Positions 26,607 to 35,146 are shown, counted from the stretch's first letter. The stretch is DNA of 64,000 nt from Gulosibacter sp. 10 (GCF_900163695.1 NZ_FUIC01000024.1:1-64000); one strand, 5' to 3'. The notes: generated from the sequence alone by a model not told the origin. Program-made: numbers and translations.

Positions 26607-27692
26607 TCAGGCCGTCGGGGCCTCGTCCGCCGAGGCCCCGTCCGCCGGGGGCCGCGTCGATTCGCGGAGGACGAGCTCGGGGGCGAGCATGGTCCGCACC
26701 GATTCGGAGGCGTCCCCCTCGATCGCGGAGAGCAGCAGCCGCGCGCTGTGCTTGCCGAGCTCGTAGCTGGGCAGGCGGACGGTGGTGAGCGGCGGATCGA
26801 GGTGGTCGCTGAGGGGCGCGTCGTTGTAGCCGACGACGGAGACGTCCTCCGGGCAGCGCAGCCCCAGCTCCCGGAGCGCGTCGAGCGCGCCCACCGCCAT
26901 GAGGTCGTTGTGCGCGAACAGCGCGGTCGGCCGCCGACCGGCCGGCGCCGCCAGCGCCTCGGCGGCGAGCCGCCTGCCCTCCGCCACCGTGTGCTCGGTC
27001 GCGTGCGTGCCGCTCGAGAGGTCCTCGACCTCCGGATGCGCGGCGAGGGCGGCCGCGAACCCCTGCCCTCGCTCGATGAAGGAGGAGATCACCTGGTTGC
27101 CGGGGAGCTGCGCGATGCGGGTGTGCCCCTGCTCGATCAGATGCGTGACCGCCGCGCGGGCGCCGGCGATGTCGTCGTGGAGCACCTCGAACCGGCGCGC
27201 CCCCGGCGCGCTCCGCCCGCGCTGGTCGAAGCCGCGCAGGGCCAGCACCACCGGGATCTTGCCCTCGAGGTCGGCGACGAACTCCTCGTCCGTCGTGTGC
27301 GCGGCGCACAGGACGATGCCGTCCACGCGGTTGCCGAGGAGGCGCGAGACGGCGCTGCGCAGCTGCTCCGGTTCGTCATGCGTCTCGACGACGAGGGGCA
27401 GGATGTTCTCGCGCCGCGTGCCGTGCTCGACGCCGCGGATGATCGACACCACGAACGGGTTGGCGAGGTCCGGCACGACGACGCCGATGGTGCCCGTCGT
27501 CCCGGTCCGCAGCGATTGGGCGACCGCGTTGGTCCGGTAGCCGAGCGCGTCGGCCGCGGCCTGGACGCGAGTCCTGGTCGCCTCGCTGACGAGATGCGAC
27601 TGCTGCGTGTTGAGGGCGCGGGAGGCGGTGGCGACGTGCACGCCGGCGTGCTTCGCGACGTCTTTGAGCGTGGGGACTCGGGGAATGGACAA
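26607..27692 (-). CDS. LacI-family transcriptional regulator (1)
   Basis: A 361-residue repressor: N-terminal LacI helix-turn-helix PTLKDVAKHAGVHVATASRALN with hinge helix NAVAQSLRTGTTGTIGVVVPDLANPF, then the periplasmic-binding-protein-like effector domain ending in LVLRESTRPP. The only start consistent with the domain is TTG at 27692. A box matching the window's LacI consensus lies at 27746-27759, 54 bp upstream, implying autoregulation. It is closely similar in arrangement and HTH sequence to the second LacI at 41776-42867. Effector probably a sugar or sugar acid. Confidence 0.9.
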   Translation of the reverse strand: MSIPRVPTLKDVAKHAGVHVATASRALNTQQSHLVSEATRTRVQAAADALGYRTNAVAQSLRTGTTGTIGVVVPDLANPFVVSIIRGVEHGTRRENILPLVVETHDEPEQLRSAVSRLLGNRVDGIVLCAAHTTDEEFVADLEGKIPVVLALRGFDQRGRSAPGARRFEVLHDDIAGARAAVTHLIEQGHTRIAQLPGNQVISSFIERGQGFAAALAAHPEVEDLSSGTHATEHTVAEGRRLAAEALAAPAGRRPTALFAHNDLMAVGALDALRELGLRCPEDVSVVGYNDAPLSDHLDPPLTTVRLPSYELGKHSARLLLSAIEGDASESVRTMLAPELVLRESTRPPADGASADEAPTA

Positions 27693-27745
27693 GGCGGACC
27701 TGCTCTCTTTGGGTGAACCTCAGGGGAGCCAGGGCCGAGTCTACC

Positions 27746-27759
27746 GACAAACGATTGCA
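27746..27759 (-). promoter_or_regulatory. LacI box upstream of LacI regulator 1
   Basis: On the minus strand TGCAATCGTTTGTC, 12 of 14 positions matching TGCAATCGTTNGCA, in front of the regulator's own gene. Confidence 0.55.
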
Positions 27760-27785
27760 CGTCGGCTGGGGGGGTATCGGGGCCG

Positions 27786-28457
27786 CTACTCGAATATCTC
27801 GGGGTGGTCGGCGAGCCGGATCCTGGTCCTCCGGATGTGCAGCCGCAGCACCGCGGAGGCCTCCTCCGCGTCGCCGCGCGCGAGGGCCCGCGCGATGAGC
27901 GCGTGGTCGTAGTCGGCGGACGGATCGCCCTGCGTCCGGACCACCGAGACGAACGCGCGCCGGTAGTGCTGGGTGCGGTTCCACAGCCCGCGCACCTGAT
28001 CCGCGAGCATGATCGTGTCGGCCCTGGAGTACGCGAGGAAGTGGAACTCGCGATCGAGGGCGAGGAAGCGCTCGGTGTCCGCGGTGGCGGCCATCTCCTC
28101 GGCGAGGCCGGCGAGGCGCTCGTGGTCGGCGGGGGAGAGCCCCCGCGCGGAGTCCCCGATCAGCATCGGCTCCAGCTGCTCCCGCAGCCGGTAGAGCTCG
28201 TGGCACTCGTGCAGCCCGAGGGATGCGATCCACGCGCCGGTGTTCGCGACGCTGCTGACGAGCCCCTCGGCGCCGAGGATGCGGATCGCCTCGCGGACGG
28301 GCGCCCGGGTCGAGTCGTAGCGCTCCGCGAGATCGATCTGCGTGATCCGGGTTCCCGGCGCGAACACCCCGGCGAGGATGTCCTCGCGGAACCGGTTGGC
28401 GACCTCCTCGCCGGAACGGCCGTGCGGCGGGGACTCGGCTGCGTGGTTCGACGTCAT
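27786..28457 (-). CDS. GntR-family regulator, FadR/FCD subfamily
   Basis: A 223-residue regulator. Residues 15-80 form the GntR winged helix (REDILAGVFAPGTRITQIDLAERYDSTRAPVREAIRILGAEGLV); the rest is the all-helical FCD ligand domain, with His and Asp residues (LDREFHFLAYS) that usually bind a metal and a carboxylate. The start lies 4 bp after the VOC gene stop, so both are co-transcribed. Probable targets are the two TTGGCGCCAA-type palindromes between the VOC gene and the divergent E1 gene. Confidence 0.9.
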   Translation of the reverse strand: MTSNHAAESPPHGRSGEEVANRFREDILAGVFAPGTRITQIDLAERYDSTRAPVREAIRILGAEGLVSSVANTGAWIASLGLHECHELYRLREQLEPMLIGDSARGLSPADHERLAGLAEEMAATADTERFLALDREFHFLAYSRADTIMLADQVRGLWNRTQHYRRAFVSVVRTQGDPSADYDHALIARALARGDAEEASAVLRLHIRRTRIRLADHPEIFE

Positions 28458-28461
28458 CCGA

Positions 28462-28983
28462 CTATTGTGCGGGATGCTTCGGATGCCAGAGCACGGTCTC
28501 GGCGTCCCGCTCGTACGCCTTGCCCTCCGGGTAGGAGACGAGCTCGAACTGCATGCCCCACGGGGCCCGGAAGTAGACCCAGCGCTGCCCGGCCGCGGCC
28601 TGCGCGCTGGCCACGGGCTCGCCCATCACCTCGACGCCGCGCGCCCTGAGGTAGTCGACGGCCGCGTCCATGTCGTCGACGTAGAGGGCGAGGTGGTGCC
28701 CGCCGATGTCGCTGTTGCGCGGCTGGGCGGCCTGCCCGTCCGCGGCCTCGTACTCGAACAGCTCGTAGTTGCTGCCGTTGGCGAGCCGGTAGAAGCGCAC
28801 CTCGCGGATCGTGCTGCGGGGATGCACGCCGAGCTGGCGCTCCATCCAGTCGTCGTCCGCGCGCTTGCCCCCGAGCGTGTAGACGTGTTCGGCGCCGAGG
28901 ATCTCGACGAGGAACTCCTCGGCCTCGTCGAGGTCGGGGACGGTGAAGCCGATGTGATCGGTGCCATGGAGTGAAGGGATCAT
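28462..28983 (-). CDS. VOC-family (glyoxalase-fold) protein
   Basis: A 173-residue vicinal-oxygen-chelate protein with two beta-alpha-beta-beta-beta modules. Likely metal ligands are the His in GTDHIGFTV, the His pair in IGGHHLALYV and the Glu in MQFELVSYP. Such proteins act as dioxygenases, epimerases or lactoylglutathione lyases. Leaderless start: TATGCT ends 6 nt before the ATG. Followed closely by the GntR gene and divergent from the 2-oxo acid dehydrogenase, so it may process the substrate of that complex. Confidence 0.85.
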   Translation of the reverse strand: MIPSLHGTDHIGFTVPDLDEAEEFLVEILGAEHVYTLGGKRADDDWMERQLGVHPRSTIREVRFYRLANGSNYELFEYEAADGQAAQPRNSDIGGHHLALYVDDMDAAVDYLRARGVEVMGEPVASAQAAAGQRWVYFRAPWGMQFELVSYPEGKAYERDAETVLWHPKHPAQ

Positions 28984-28989
28984 GCCCGC

Positions 28990-28995
28990 AGCATA
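28990..28995 (-). promoter_or_regulatory. -10 element of leaderless VOC gene
   Basis: On the minus strand TATGCT, then the 6-nt spacer GCGGGC, then ATG; no ribosome-binding site. Confidence 0.55.
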
Positions 28996-29001
28996 GCCAG
29001 T

Positions 29002-29014
29002 AATGGCGCCAATT
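29002..29014. promoter_or_regulatory. Operator-like palindrome 1
   Basis: AATGGCGCCAATT, sharing the TGGCGCCA core with the perfect palindrome at 29065-29076; it sits just upstream of the VOC promoter. Confidence 0.5.
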
Positions 29015-29064
29015 CATCGAAAGACCCCAGAATTCAGCGAGACATCAGGGGGCTTGGTGTTGTG

Positions 29065-29076
29065 ATTGGCGCCAAT
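29065..29076. promoter_or_regulatory. Operator-like palindrome 2
   Basis: ATTGGCGCCAAT, a perfect 12-bp palindrome in the divergent VOC/E1 promoter region; paired with the related site 63 bp away it is the best candidate operator for the adjacent GntR regulator. Confidence 0.55.
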
Positions 29077-29132
29077 GCTGCGTATGGTCGTGCTCGTCCA
29101 CGAACTCACTAGATTGCGGAAACGAGGCAATG

Positions 29133-31319
29133 ATGCCGAGAAGACAGCGCCTTGACACCGGCGTCGACTGGATCGAGCTGACCACCACGCCGGAGGACTG
29201 GGCCGAGGCCGATCCCGCGCTGCTGCGCACGATGCTGGGGCAGATCCAGCTCATCCGGTCCTTCGAGGAGGCGCTGCTTGAGCTCGCGGGAGAGGGGCTC
29301 GTCCACGGGCCGGCGCATTCGAGCATCGGTCAGGAGGGCGGCGCGGTGGGGTCGATCCTCGGCCTGAGCTCGGAGGACACGGTGAGCGGATCCCACCGTG
29401 GGCATCACCAGTTCCTCGCCAAGGCGATCGGTCACATCGCGCCGGATGGGCCCGACCTCGAGCATCTCGTCCCGGGGGAGCTCCAGGCCGTGCTGCAGCG
29501 GACGCTCGCGGAGATCCTCGGGCTCGCCCAGGGGTTCTCCGGCGGCCGCGGCGGCTCGATGCACCTGCAGTGGCTCGAAGCCGGCGCACTCGGCACGAAC
29601 GCCATCGTCGGCGGCGGCGCGCCCATGGCCGCGGGCAGCGCCTGGGCCCACAGGCGCAGCGGCACCGACCGCGTCTCGATCAACTACTTCGGCGACGGCT
29701 CGAGCCAAATCGGCTCCGTGCTCGAATCGATGAACCTCGCCGCCGTCTGGAAGCTCCCGGTGGCGTACTTCATCGAGAACAACCTCTACGCGGTGTCCAC
29801 CCACGCCGACGAGGCCTCCGCGGATCCGCGGTTCTCGGTCCGCGGCCAGGGCTTCGGCATCCCCTCCTGGCGGGTGGACGGGATGGACCCGCTCGCGGTC
29901 TACCTCGCCACGCAGGAGGCGGAGGCGCGAATGCGCTCGGGGGAGGGGCCGGCCGTCATCGAGGCCGAGGTCTACCGCTTCTTCCATCAGAACGGGCCGT
30001 TCCCCGGCAGCGCGTTCGGGTACCGGGCGAAGCAGGAGGAGCAGGCCTGGCGCGAGCGCGATCCGCTCGCGCGGGTCGCCTCGGAGCTGCGCCGTCGCGA
30101 GCTCGTCGACGACGAGGGGATCGACTCGGTCCGGAGGCAGGCGGAGGCGGCGATGGCCGCCGCGGTGGCCGAGCTGGTCGAGCAGGATCCCGGCGACTCC
30201 GAGCGCCGCCGGATCCGCCCCGACCTGTGGCCGGACCCGAAGAACGTGGACGCGGGCATCCGCAGCACCGGCGAGGAGCTGCGCGACCTGCGGGAGCGGG
30301 ATCTCGAGCCCGCCGAGGACTGGCGCGACGTGAAGTTCGTCGACGCCGTCGCGGAGGTCATGGACCGGCGGATGGGCGAGGACGAGCGCATCATCGTCAT
30401 GGGCGAGGACGTCCATCACCTCGGCGGCGGCACGAACGGCGCCACCAAGGGGCTCGCCAAGCGCTACGGCGCCGACCGCGTCATCGGCACGCCCATCAGC
30501 GAGAACGCCTTCTTCGGCCTCGCGACCGGAGTCGCGACCGACGGCCGGTTCCGCCCGGTGGTGGAGTTCATGTACCCGGACTTCATGTGGGTGGCCGCCG
30601 ATCAGGTGTTCAACCAGGCGGGCAAGATCCGCCACATGTTCGGCGACAACAACGCCGTCCCGCTGGTGCTGCGCACGAAGGTCGCGATGGGCTCCGGGTA
30701 CGGCTCGCAGCACCTCATGGACCCGGCCGGCATCTTCGCCACCCAGGCGGGCTGGCGGATCGTCGCGCCGTCCACCGCCGCCGACTACGTGGGCCTCATG
30801 AACGCGGCGCTCGCGCTGGAGGACCCGGTGCTCGTGATCGAGCACGTGGACCTCTACGGCAAGAAGGACCGGATCCCCGACGGCGAGCTCGACTACGTCC
30901 TGCCCCCGGGCAGGGCCGCGGTGCGGCGCCCCGGCGAGGAGGTCACGGTGATCTCCTACCTGTCGATGGTCGCCCACGCCGCCGAGGCGATCGAGCAGAC
31001 CGGTGTCGACGCGGAGCTCATCGACCTCCGCTGGCTCGACCGGGCGTCGCTCGACTGGGACACCATCGGCGAGAGCATCCGGAAGACGAACAACGTGCTG
31101 ATCGTCGAGCAGGGCGCGCGCGGCACCTCATACGGCGGGTGGCTCGCCGACGAGATCCAGCGGCGCTACTTCGACTGGCTCGACCAGCCCGTGGAGCGGG
31201 TCACCGGCGGCGAGGCCTCGCCCTCGATCTCGAAGGTGCTGGAGCGGGCCGCGATCGCGCAGACGGAAGAAGTCGTGGACGGCCTGGAACGGGTCCGTCG
31301 AGCCTGGGGAGGGCAGTGA
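29133..31319 (+). CDS. 2-oxo acid dehydrogenase E1, fused alpha and beta subunits
   Basis: A 728-residue fusion. Residues 1-350 are E1 alpha (GLVHGPAHSSIGQEG, GSHRGHHQFLAKAI, FSGGRGGSMH and the TPP/Mg motif GDGSSQIGSVLESMNLAAVWKLPVAYFIENN); residues 390-728 are E1 beta (MGEDVHHLGGGTNGATKGL, IGTPISENAFFGLATG, VEFMYPDFMW, APSTAADYVGLM). It decarboxylates a 2-oxo acid and passes the acyl group to the E2 lipoyl domain encoded next. GAGG lies 5 nt before ATG 29133; ATG 29130 is the alternative. The fused layout is found in actinobacterial acetoin or branched-chain-type complexes. No E3 gene follows, so a shared dihydrolipoamide dehydrogenase is needed. Confidence 0.88.
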   Translation: MPRRQRLDTGVDWIELTTTPEDWAEADPALLRTMLGQIQLIRSFEEALLELAGEGLVHGPAHSSIGQEGGAVGSILGLSSEDTVSGSHRGHHQFLAKAIGHIAPDGPDLEHLVPGELQAVLQRTLAEILGLAQGFSGGRGGSMHLQWLEAGALGTNAIVGGGAPMAAGSAWAHRRSGTDRVSINYFGDGSSQIGSVLESMNLAAVWKLPVAYFIENNLYAVSTHADEASADPRFSVRGQGFGIPSWRVDGMDPLAVYLATQEAEARMRSGEGPAVIEAEVYRFFHQNGPFPGSAFGYRAKQEEQAWRERDPLARVASELRRRELVDDEGIDSVRRQAEAAMAAAVAELVEQDPGDSERRRIRPDLWPDPKNVDAGIRSTGEELRDLRERDLEPAEDWRDVKFVDAVAEVMDRRMGEDERIIVMGEDVHHLGGGTNGATKGLAKRYGADRVIGTPISENAFFGLATGVATDGRFRPVVEFMYPDFMWVAADQVFNQAGKIRHMFGDNNAVPLVLRTKVAMGSGYGSQHLMDPAGIFATQAGWRIVAPSTAADYVGLMNAALALEDPVLVIEHVDLYGKKDRIPDGELDYVLPPGRAAVRRPGEEVTVISYLSMVAHAAEAIEQTGVDAELIDLRWLDRASLDWDTIGESIRKTNNVLIVEQGARGTSYGGWLADEIQRRYFDWLDQPVERVTGGEASPSISKVLERAAIAQTEEVVDGLERVRRAWGGQ

Positions 31320-32686
31320 TGACCACGCTGATCAAGATGCCGCAGCTCGCCGCGGGCGGCGACGACGCGACGATCCAGTCCTGGCTGGTGTCCAAGGGCG
31401 ACGCGGTCGAGGAGGGCCAGCCGATCGCGGAGATCGAGACCGAGAAGGCCGTGATCGAGTACGAGGCCGAGGTCGGCGGATTCTTCGCCGGACCGCTCGT
31501 CGAGGCCGGCGAGACCGCCCCGGTCGGGGCCGTGATCGGCGCGATCGCGGACTCGGCCGAGGGCGTGGACGCCGCGCTGGCGGAGGTGGGCGGATCCGCC
31601 GCCGCCGCGGAACCGGACGGGGGCGGCGCCACAGTACTGGAATCCGCCGAGCCGGAAACCGCCGAGCCGGAATCCGCCGAGCCCGGATCCGCCGAGCCCG
31701 GATCCGCCGAGCCCGGATCCGCCGAACCGGATCCGCGCCCGGCCGACGGCGCCGGAGCGGGGGACGAGCGGATCTTCGCGAGCCCGCTCGCGCGGAAGCT
31801 CGCGAAGGAGCACGGCATCGACGTCGCGGAGCTGTCGGGCTCCGGCCCGAACGGGCGGATCGTGCGTCGCGACATCGAGGCCTTCCTCGATGCGCGCCCG
31901 GCGGTCCGTCCCGCGGCCCCCGCCGCGTCCGAGCCGGGCTCGGACGGCCGGGCGCCGCGGGAGGAGGCCGCGGCGGAGCGGTCGCCGGCGCCCGCGGCGA
32001 CGGGCGACTACGAGGACATCCCGCTCTCCGGGATGCGCAGGGCCATCGCGCGCCGGCTCACCGAGAGCAAGACGACGATCCCGCACTTCTACCTCGACGC
32101 GAGCATCCGCGTGGACGCGCTGCTCGAGCTCCGGGCGCAGATCAACGAGGGGCGCGAGTCGCGCGTCTCGGTCAACGACCTGATCGTCAAGGCCGTCGCC
32201 GCGGCGCACCGGGCGGTGCCGGCCGCCAACGCCGTCTGGGTAGGCGACTCGATCCGGCAGTACCGGTCGGTGGACATCGCGGTGGCCGTGTCGATCCCCG
32301 GCGGGCTGCTCACGCCGGTGGTCCGGGATGTCGAGTCGAAGTCGGTGTCGACGCTGAGCGCCGAGATCCGCGATCTGGCCGCCCGCGCGCGGGACGGGAA
32401 GATCAGGCAGGGCGAGCTCGAGGGCAGCGCCTTCTCGGTCTCGAACCTCGGCATGTACGGGACGGAGCGGTTCTCCGCGATCATCAACCCGCCGCAGTCG
32501 GGGATCCTCGCCGTGGGAGCGGCGCAGCGGCAGCCCGTGGTGTCGGCGGACGGCGGGATCGAGGCGGGCACCGTCATGGCGGTCACGCTCTCGGCGGACC
32601 ATCGCGTGCTCGACGGCGCCGTGGCCGCGGAATGGCTGGCCGCCTTCGTCCGGCTCGTCGAGCACCCGCTCGAGATCCTCGTGTAG
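31319..32686 (+). CDS. 2-oxo acid dehydrogenase E2, dihydrolipoamide acyltransferase
   Basis: A 455-residue E2 subunit: one lipoyl domain (residues 1-80, lipoyl Lys43 in ETEKAVIEY), an acidic Ser-Ala-Glu-Pro repeat linker (about 105-140), a peripheral subunit-binding domain (FASPLARKLAKEHGIDVAELSG, about 151-189), a second Pro/Ala-rich linker, and the catalytic core from about 225, with the active-site motif SADHRVLDGA near the C terminus. Its ATG overlaps the E1 stop, with GGAGGG upstream. Convergent with the XRE-cupin gene only 9 bp away. Confidence 0.9.
   Translation: MTTLIKMPQLAAGGDDATIQSWLVSKGDAVEEGQPIAEIETEKAVIEYEAEVGGFFAGPLVEAGETAPVGAVIGAIADSAEGVDAALAEVGGSAAAAEPDGGGATVLESAEPETAEPESAEPGSAEPGSAEPGSAEPDPRPADGAGAGDERIFASPLARKLAKEHGIDVAELSGSGPNGRIVRRDIEAFLDARPAVRPAAPAASEPGSDGRAPREEAAAERSPAPAATGDYEDIPLSGMRRAIARRLTESKTTIPHFYLDASIRVDALLELRAQINEGRESRVSVNDLIVKAVAAAHRAVPAANAVWVGDSIRQYRSVDIAVAVSIPGGLLTPVVRDVESKSVSTLSAEIRDLAARARDGKIRQGELEGSAFSVSNLGMYGTERFSAIINPPQSGILAVGAAQRQPVVSADGGIEAGTVMAVTLSADHRVLDGAVAAEWLAAFVRLVEHPLEILV
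31640..31729 (+). repeat. 15-bp coding tandem repeat in the E2 linker
   Basis: Six consecutive 15-bp units of the form GnAnCCGCCGAnCCn encode repeated (E/G)(S/T)AEP in the flexible linker between the lipoyl and subunit-binding domains. Copy number could vary between strains without shifting the frame. Confidence 0.85.
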
Positions 32687-32695
32687 GCCCGGCGG

Positions 32696-33421
32696 TCAGC
32701 GGCCGCCGAAGCGCCGGAGCACGTCCACCGCGGATGCGGGAGACCCCGCACCCGCGGCGTCCTCGCCCGTCGGCTCGTGCGCGTCGGCCTCGTTCGCGCT
32801 CGAGCGCCGGCCGACGACGTACCAGATGCCGACGGCCGCGGCGTCCGACTCGTTGGAGAACAGGTGCGGCCGCCGCGAGTCGAAGGCCATGGAGTCGCCG
32901 GCCCGGATGACGTGCGTGTCGAACTCGAGCCGGAGCGTGAGCTCGCCCGAGAGCAGATAGACGTGCTCGACGCCGAAGTGCCGCATCAGGTGCCCTTCCA
33001 CCGAGCTCGAGGCGCCGGGCCGGTACGTGACGCGCAGCCCCTCCACGTCGCTGCCCCCGAGCGCGGCGAGCCGCTCCCAGGTGACGCCGTTCTCCATCTC
33101 GAGCGTCGGGTTCTCGGCGGCGGACTGGGCGCGGAAGTGCTCCGTGACCATGCTGACCGGGCCGGCGAACGGCACGGGAGGCCTCGGGGCCGCGCCGGGC
33201 GCGGCGTGCCCCAGCAGCTCGTCCATCGAGAGGCCGAGCCGCGAGACGAGGGCGTACAGCGTGCCGACCGAGGGCTTGGTCTTGCCGGTCTCGATCTGCG
33301 AGATGAGGCTCGACGAGACGTCGAGCTCCGTGGCGAGGGCCCGGAGGCTGAGCCCGTGATCGAGCCGCGCCTGACGCAGTCGAGGCCCGGTGTCCTCGGA
33401 CGGGCGCGCGTGCTCGTACAT
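32696..33421 (-). CDS. XRE-family regulator with cupin domain
   Basis: A 241-residue regulator of the PuuR/SutR type. Residues 12-66 form the XRE helix-turn-helix (LRQARLDHGLSLRALATELDVSSSLISQIETGKTKPSVGTLYALVSRLGLSMDEL); residues 135-205 form a cupin (HLMRHFGVEHVYLLSGELTLRLEFDTHVIRAGDSMAFDSRRPH). It probably senses a small metabolite and represses nearby catabolic genes. Leaderless: TAGCCT ends 6 nt before ATG, and its first three bases are also the stop codon of the upstream Dabb gene. Confidence 0.88.
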   Translation of the reverse strand: MYEHARPSEDTGPRLRQARLDHGLSLRALATELDVSSSLISQIETGKTKPSVGTLYALVSRLGLSMDELLGHAAPGAAPRPPVPFAGPVSMVTEHFRAQSAAENPTLEMENGVTWERLAALGGSDVEGLRVTYRPGASSSVEGHLMRHFGVEHVYLLSGELTLRLEFDTHVIRAGDSMAFDSRRPHLFSNESDAAAVGIWYVVGRRSSANEADAHEPTGEDAAGAGSPASAVDVLRRFGGR

Positions 33422-33427
33422 ACGGCG

Positions 33428-33433
33428 AGGCTA
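33428..33433 (-). promoter_or_regulatory. -10 element of leaderless XRE-cupin gene
   Basis: On the minus strand TAGCCT, spacer CGCCGT, ATG. The TAG is simultaneously the stop codon of the Dabb gene. Confidence 0.5.
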
Positions 33434-33742
33434 CTCGACGGGGTCGAGGGCGAAGTCGACCACCGACTTCTCGGCGGCGAGCGCCGCCACGAGCTCGAGC
33501 ACCCGCAGGTGCTCGGGGTGCCGCTGGTACTCGGCCAGCGCCTCGGGGGAGTCGTGGTCGGAGATGAGCACCATGTCCCGGTGCCCGGGCGCGGCGGAGT
33601 CGTCGATGCCGACCTGCATGGCGCGCACGCCCGGCACGACCGGTTCGAGGGCGAGCAGGGCCCGCTCGAGCTCGGCGGCGTCGGCGCGGCGCTGCGCCTC
33701 CTGCTCTGCGCGCAGTGTGAACATGACGACGTGTCGGATCAT
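33431..33742 (-). CDS. Dabb-family (stress-responsive alpha/beta-barrel) protein
   Basis: A 103-residue single-domain dimeric alpha/beta-barrel protein. It starts MIRHVVMFTLR, where the His is typical of Dabb proteins, and contains VPGVRAMQVGIDDS and DHDSPEALAEYQRHPEHLRVLELV, the family pattern. ATG at 33742 has GAGGAG upstream. Dabb proteins are often found in catabolic or natural-product gene sets, sometimes as cyclases or small-molecule binders. Just upstream of the XRE-cupin gene on the same strand. Confidence 0.85.
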   Translation of the reverse strand: MIRHVVMFTLRAEQEAQRRADAAELERALLALEPVVPGVRAMQVGIDDSAAPGHRDMVLISDHDSPEALAEYQRHPEHLRVLELVAALAAEKSVVDFALDPVE

Positions 33743-33910
33743 CGGAGGTGCTCCTCGGTTGGTGTTCGCGGCCGTGCGGTGCGGCGCGGAGAAGGCACGC
33801 GTCCTCCGGACCGGCGCCGGGCAGCCGGATCCGCCGCGCTCCCCGATTCCGGGAATCGCCGCATCGGCCGGCGCCGTGACGCCGAGTCGTGCGCCGAGGT
33901 CAACGATATC

Positions 33911-33955
33911 GCCGTCGCCCCTCGGAACCGCAGCGCGGGTCCGAGGGGCGACGGC
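33911..33955. terminator. Terminator after sugar isomerase gene
   Basis: A perfect 16-bp stem (33911-33926 with 33940-33955) and 13-nt loop follow the stop of the minus-strand isomerase at 33970. The remaining 33743-33910 holds no gene that I can support. Confidence 0.8.
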
Positions 33956-33969
33956 GCCGCGCCGCTCCG

Positions 33970-34863
33970 CTACCGGGCGGCGGCGAGGCGCGCGTCCGCC
34001 TCCGCGAAGCACTCGAGGGCGGCCCCGCGCATCGCGGCGAGGGCCTCGGGGAGCGGCGTGGCCCTGATCTCGTGCGAGATGATCTCCACGCCCCAGATGC
34101 CGTCGTAGCCGGTGGCCCGGACGGCGTTGATGAACTCGGGGACGTCGAACGCGCCGTGCCCGGGCAGGAGGCGGCGGTGCACCGTGTCCTCCCACAGCCG
34201 GCCGATCGGCTGCGCGGCGGCGTCGTCGAGCTCGACCACGAAGAGGTGTTGGGCGGGGAGCGAGTCCCGGATCACGGAGTAGTCCGTGCCGCCGCGGGCG
34301 ACGTGCCAGATGTCGACGCAGAGCCCGCCGGCGGGGTTGGCGACCTCGGTGACGAGCTCGATCCCCTCCTCGATCGTGCGCATATTCGCGGCGAAGGGCA
34401 GCGTCTCGAGCGCGACGCGCGTGCCGTGGCGCGCCGCCTCCGTCGCGAGGGCATCGAACTCCGCGAAGAAGACGTCCCTGTCGACGGGGGCGTCGGCGGT
34501 CTCGGGCGCGATCTTGACCGTCTTCGCGCCGAGCGCCTCGGCCGCGTGGAAGAGGTTCTCGCGCATCTCGTCGGAGGCCGCCCGGCGCTCGTCGGCCGTC
34601 CACCAGTCGCCGAGGAACTCGAGCTCGACGTGGTCGAGCCCGTGGTCGTCGAGCAGGCGCTTGAGGTCGCCCAGCGAGTGCTCGCGCTGGTACTCCATCA
34701 GGTCGTCGTACACCAGGCCGAAGCCGTTCCAGCCGGTCTCGGCGACGGCGCGGACGCGATCGGCGAGCGCGAGCGGGCTTCGCTCGTCCGCGCTCTGGGG
34801 GACGACGTCTCCGGCGGTGGACCAGCTCGTGGGAAGCAGGCGAGGGGCGGGGGCAGCGGTCAT
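33970..34863 (-). CDS. Sugar phosphate isomerase/epimerase
   Basis: A 297-residue xylose-isomerase-like TIM barrel. Metal-binding positions are suggested by VALETLPFA (Glu), LCVDIWHVARGG (Asp and His), LFVVELDD and WGVEIISHEI (Glu). The start ATG 34863 has GGAG 7 nt upstream, inside the 12 bases that separate it from an alternative ATG at 34875. It is divergent from the sugar ABC importer across two LacI boxes, so it probably acts early on the imported compound. Confidence 0.85.
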   Translation of the reverse strand: MTAAPAPRLLPTSWSTAGDVVPQSADERSPLALADRVRAVAETGWNGFGLVYDDLMEYQREHSLGDLKRLLDDHGLDHVELEFLGDWWTADERRAASDEMRENLFHAAEALGAKTVKIAPETADAPVDRDVFFAEFDALATEAARHGTRVALETLPFAANMRTIEEGIELVTEVANPAGGLCVDIWHVARGGTDYSVIRDSLPAQHLFVVELDDAAAQPIGRLWEDTVHRRLLPGHGAFDVPEFINAVRATGYDGIWGVEIISHEIRATPLPEALAAMRGAALECFAEADARLAAAR

Positions 34864-34983
34864 CGGACACTCCATCGGGTCGAAGGCTCACGGTCGGATC
34901 TCGGCGGCCGCGCCGTCGCCCGCGATGGCGGGGACGACGCGCCGGAATCGAGTCCGTTAAGCCTAGGTGGACAAAATAGATGA

Positions 34984-34997
34984 TGCAATCGTTCGCA
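34984..34997. promoter_or_regulatory. LacI box 1 of the sugar importer
   Basis: TGCAATCGTTCGCA, embedded in a wider dyad ATGATGC/GCATCAT (34980-34986 and 34995-35001), between the divergent isomerase and ABC-importer genes. Confidence 0.65.
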
Positions 34998-35015
34998 TCA
35001 TGGATTAGCATGGAG

Positions 35016-35029
35016 TGCAAACGTTAGCA
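35016..35029. promoter_or_regulatory. LacI box 2 of the sugar importer
   Basis: TGCAAACGTTAGCA, 32 bp (about three helical turns) from box 1, so two dimers would bind on the same DNA face. Confidence 0.65.
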
Positions 35030-35146
35030 TTTCGAACTCGTTCACTCCTGTTCCAGGGCGCGGCAACGGTGGCCGTCGGGCATCCGGCCCGAGTCGTTGG
35101 GGCGGGGAGGGCCGGGATCGGCAACTCTGCAAAGGAGCAAAGAGTG

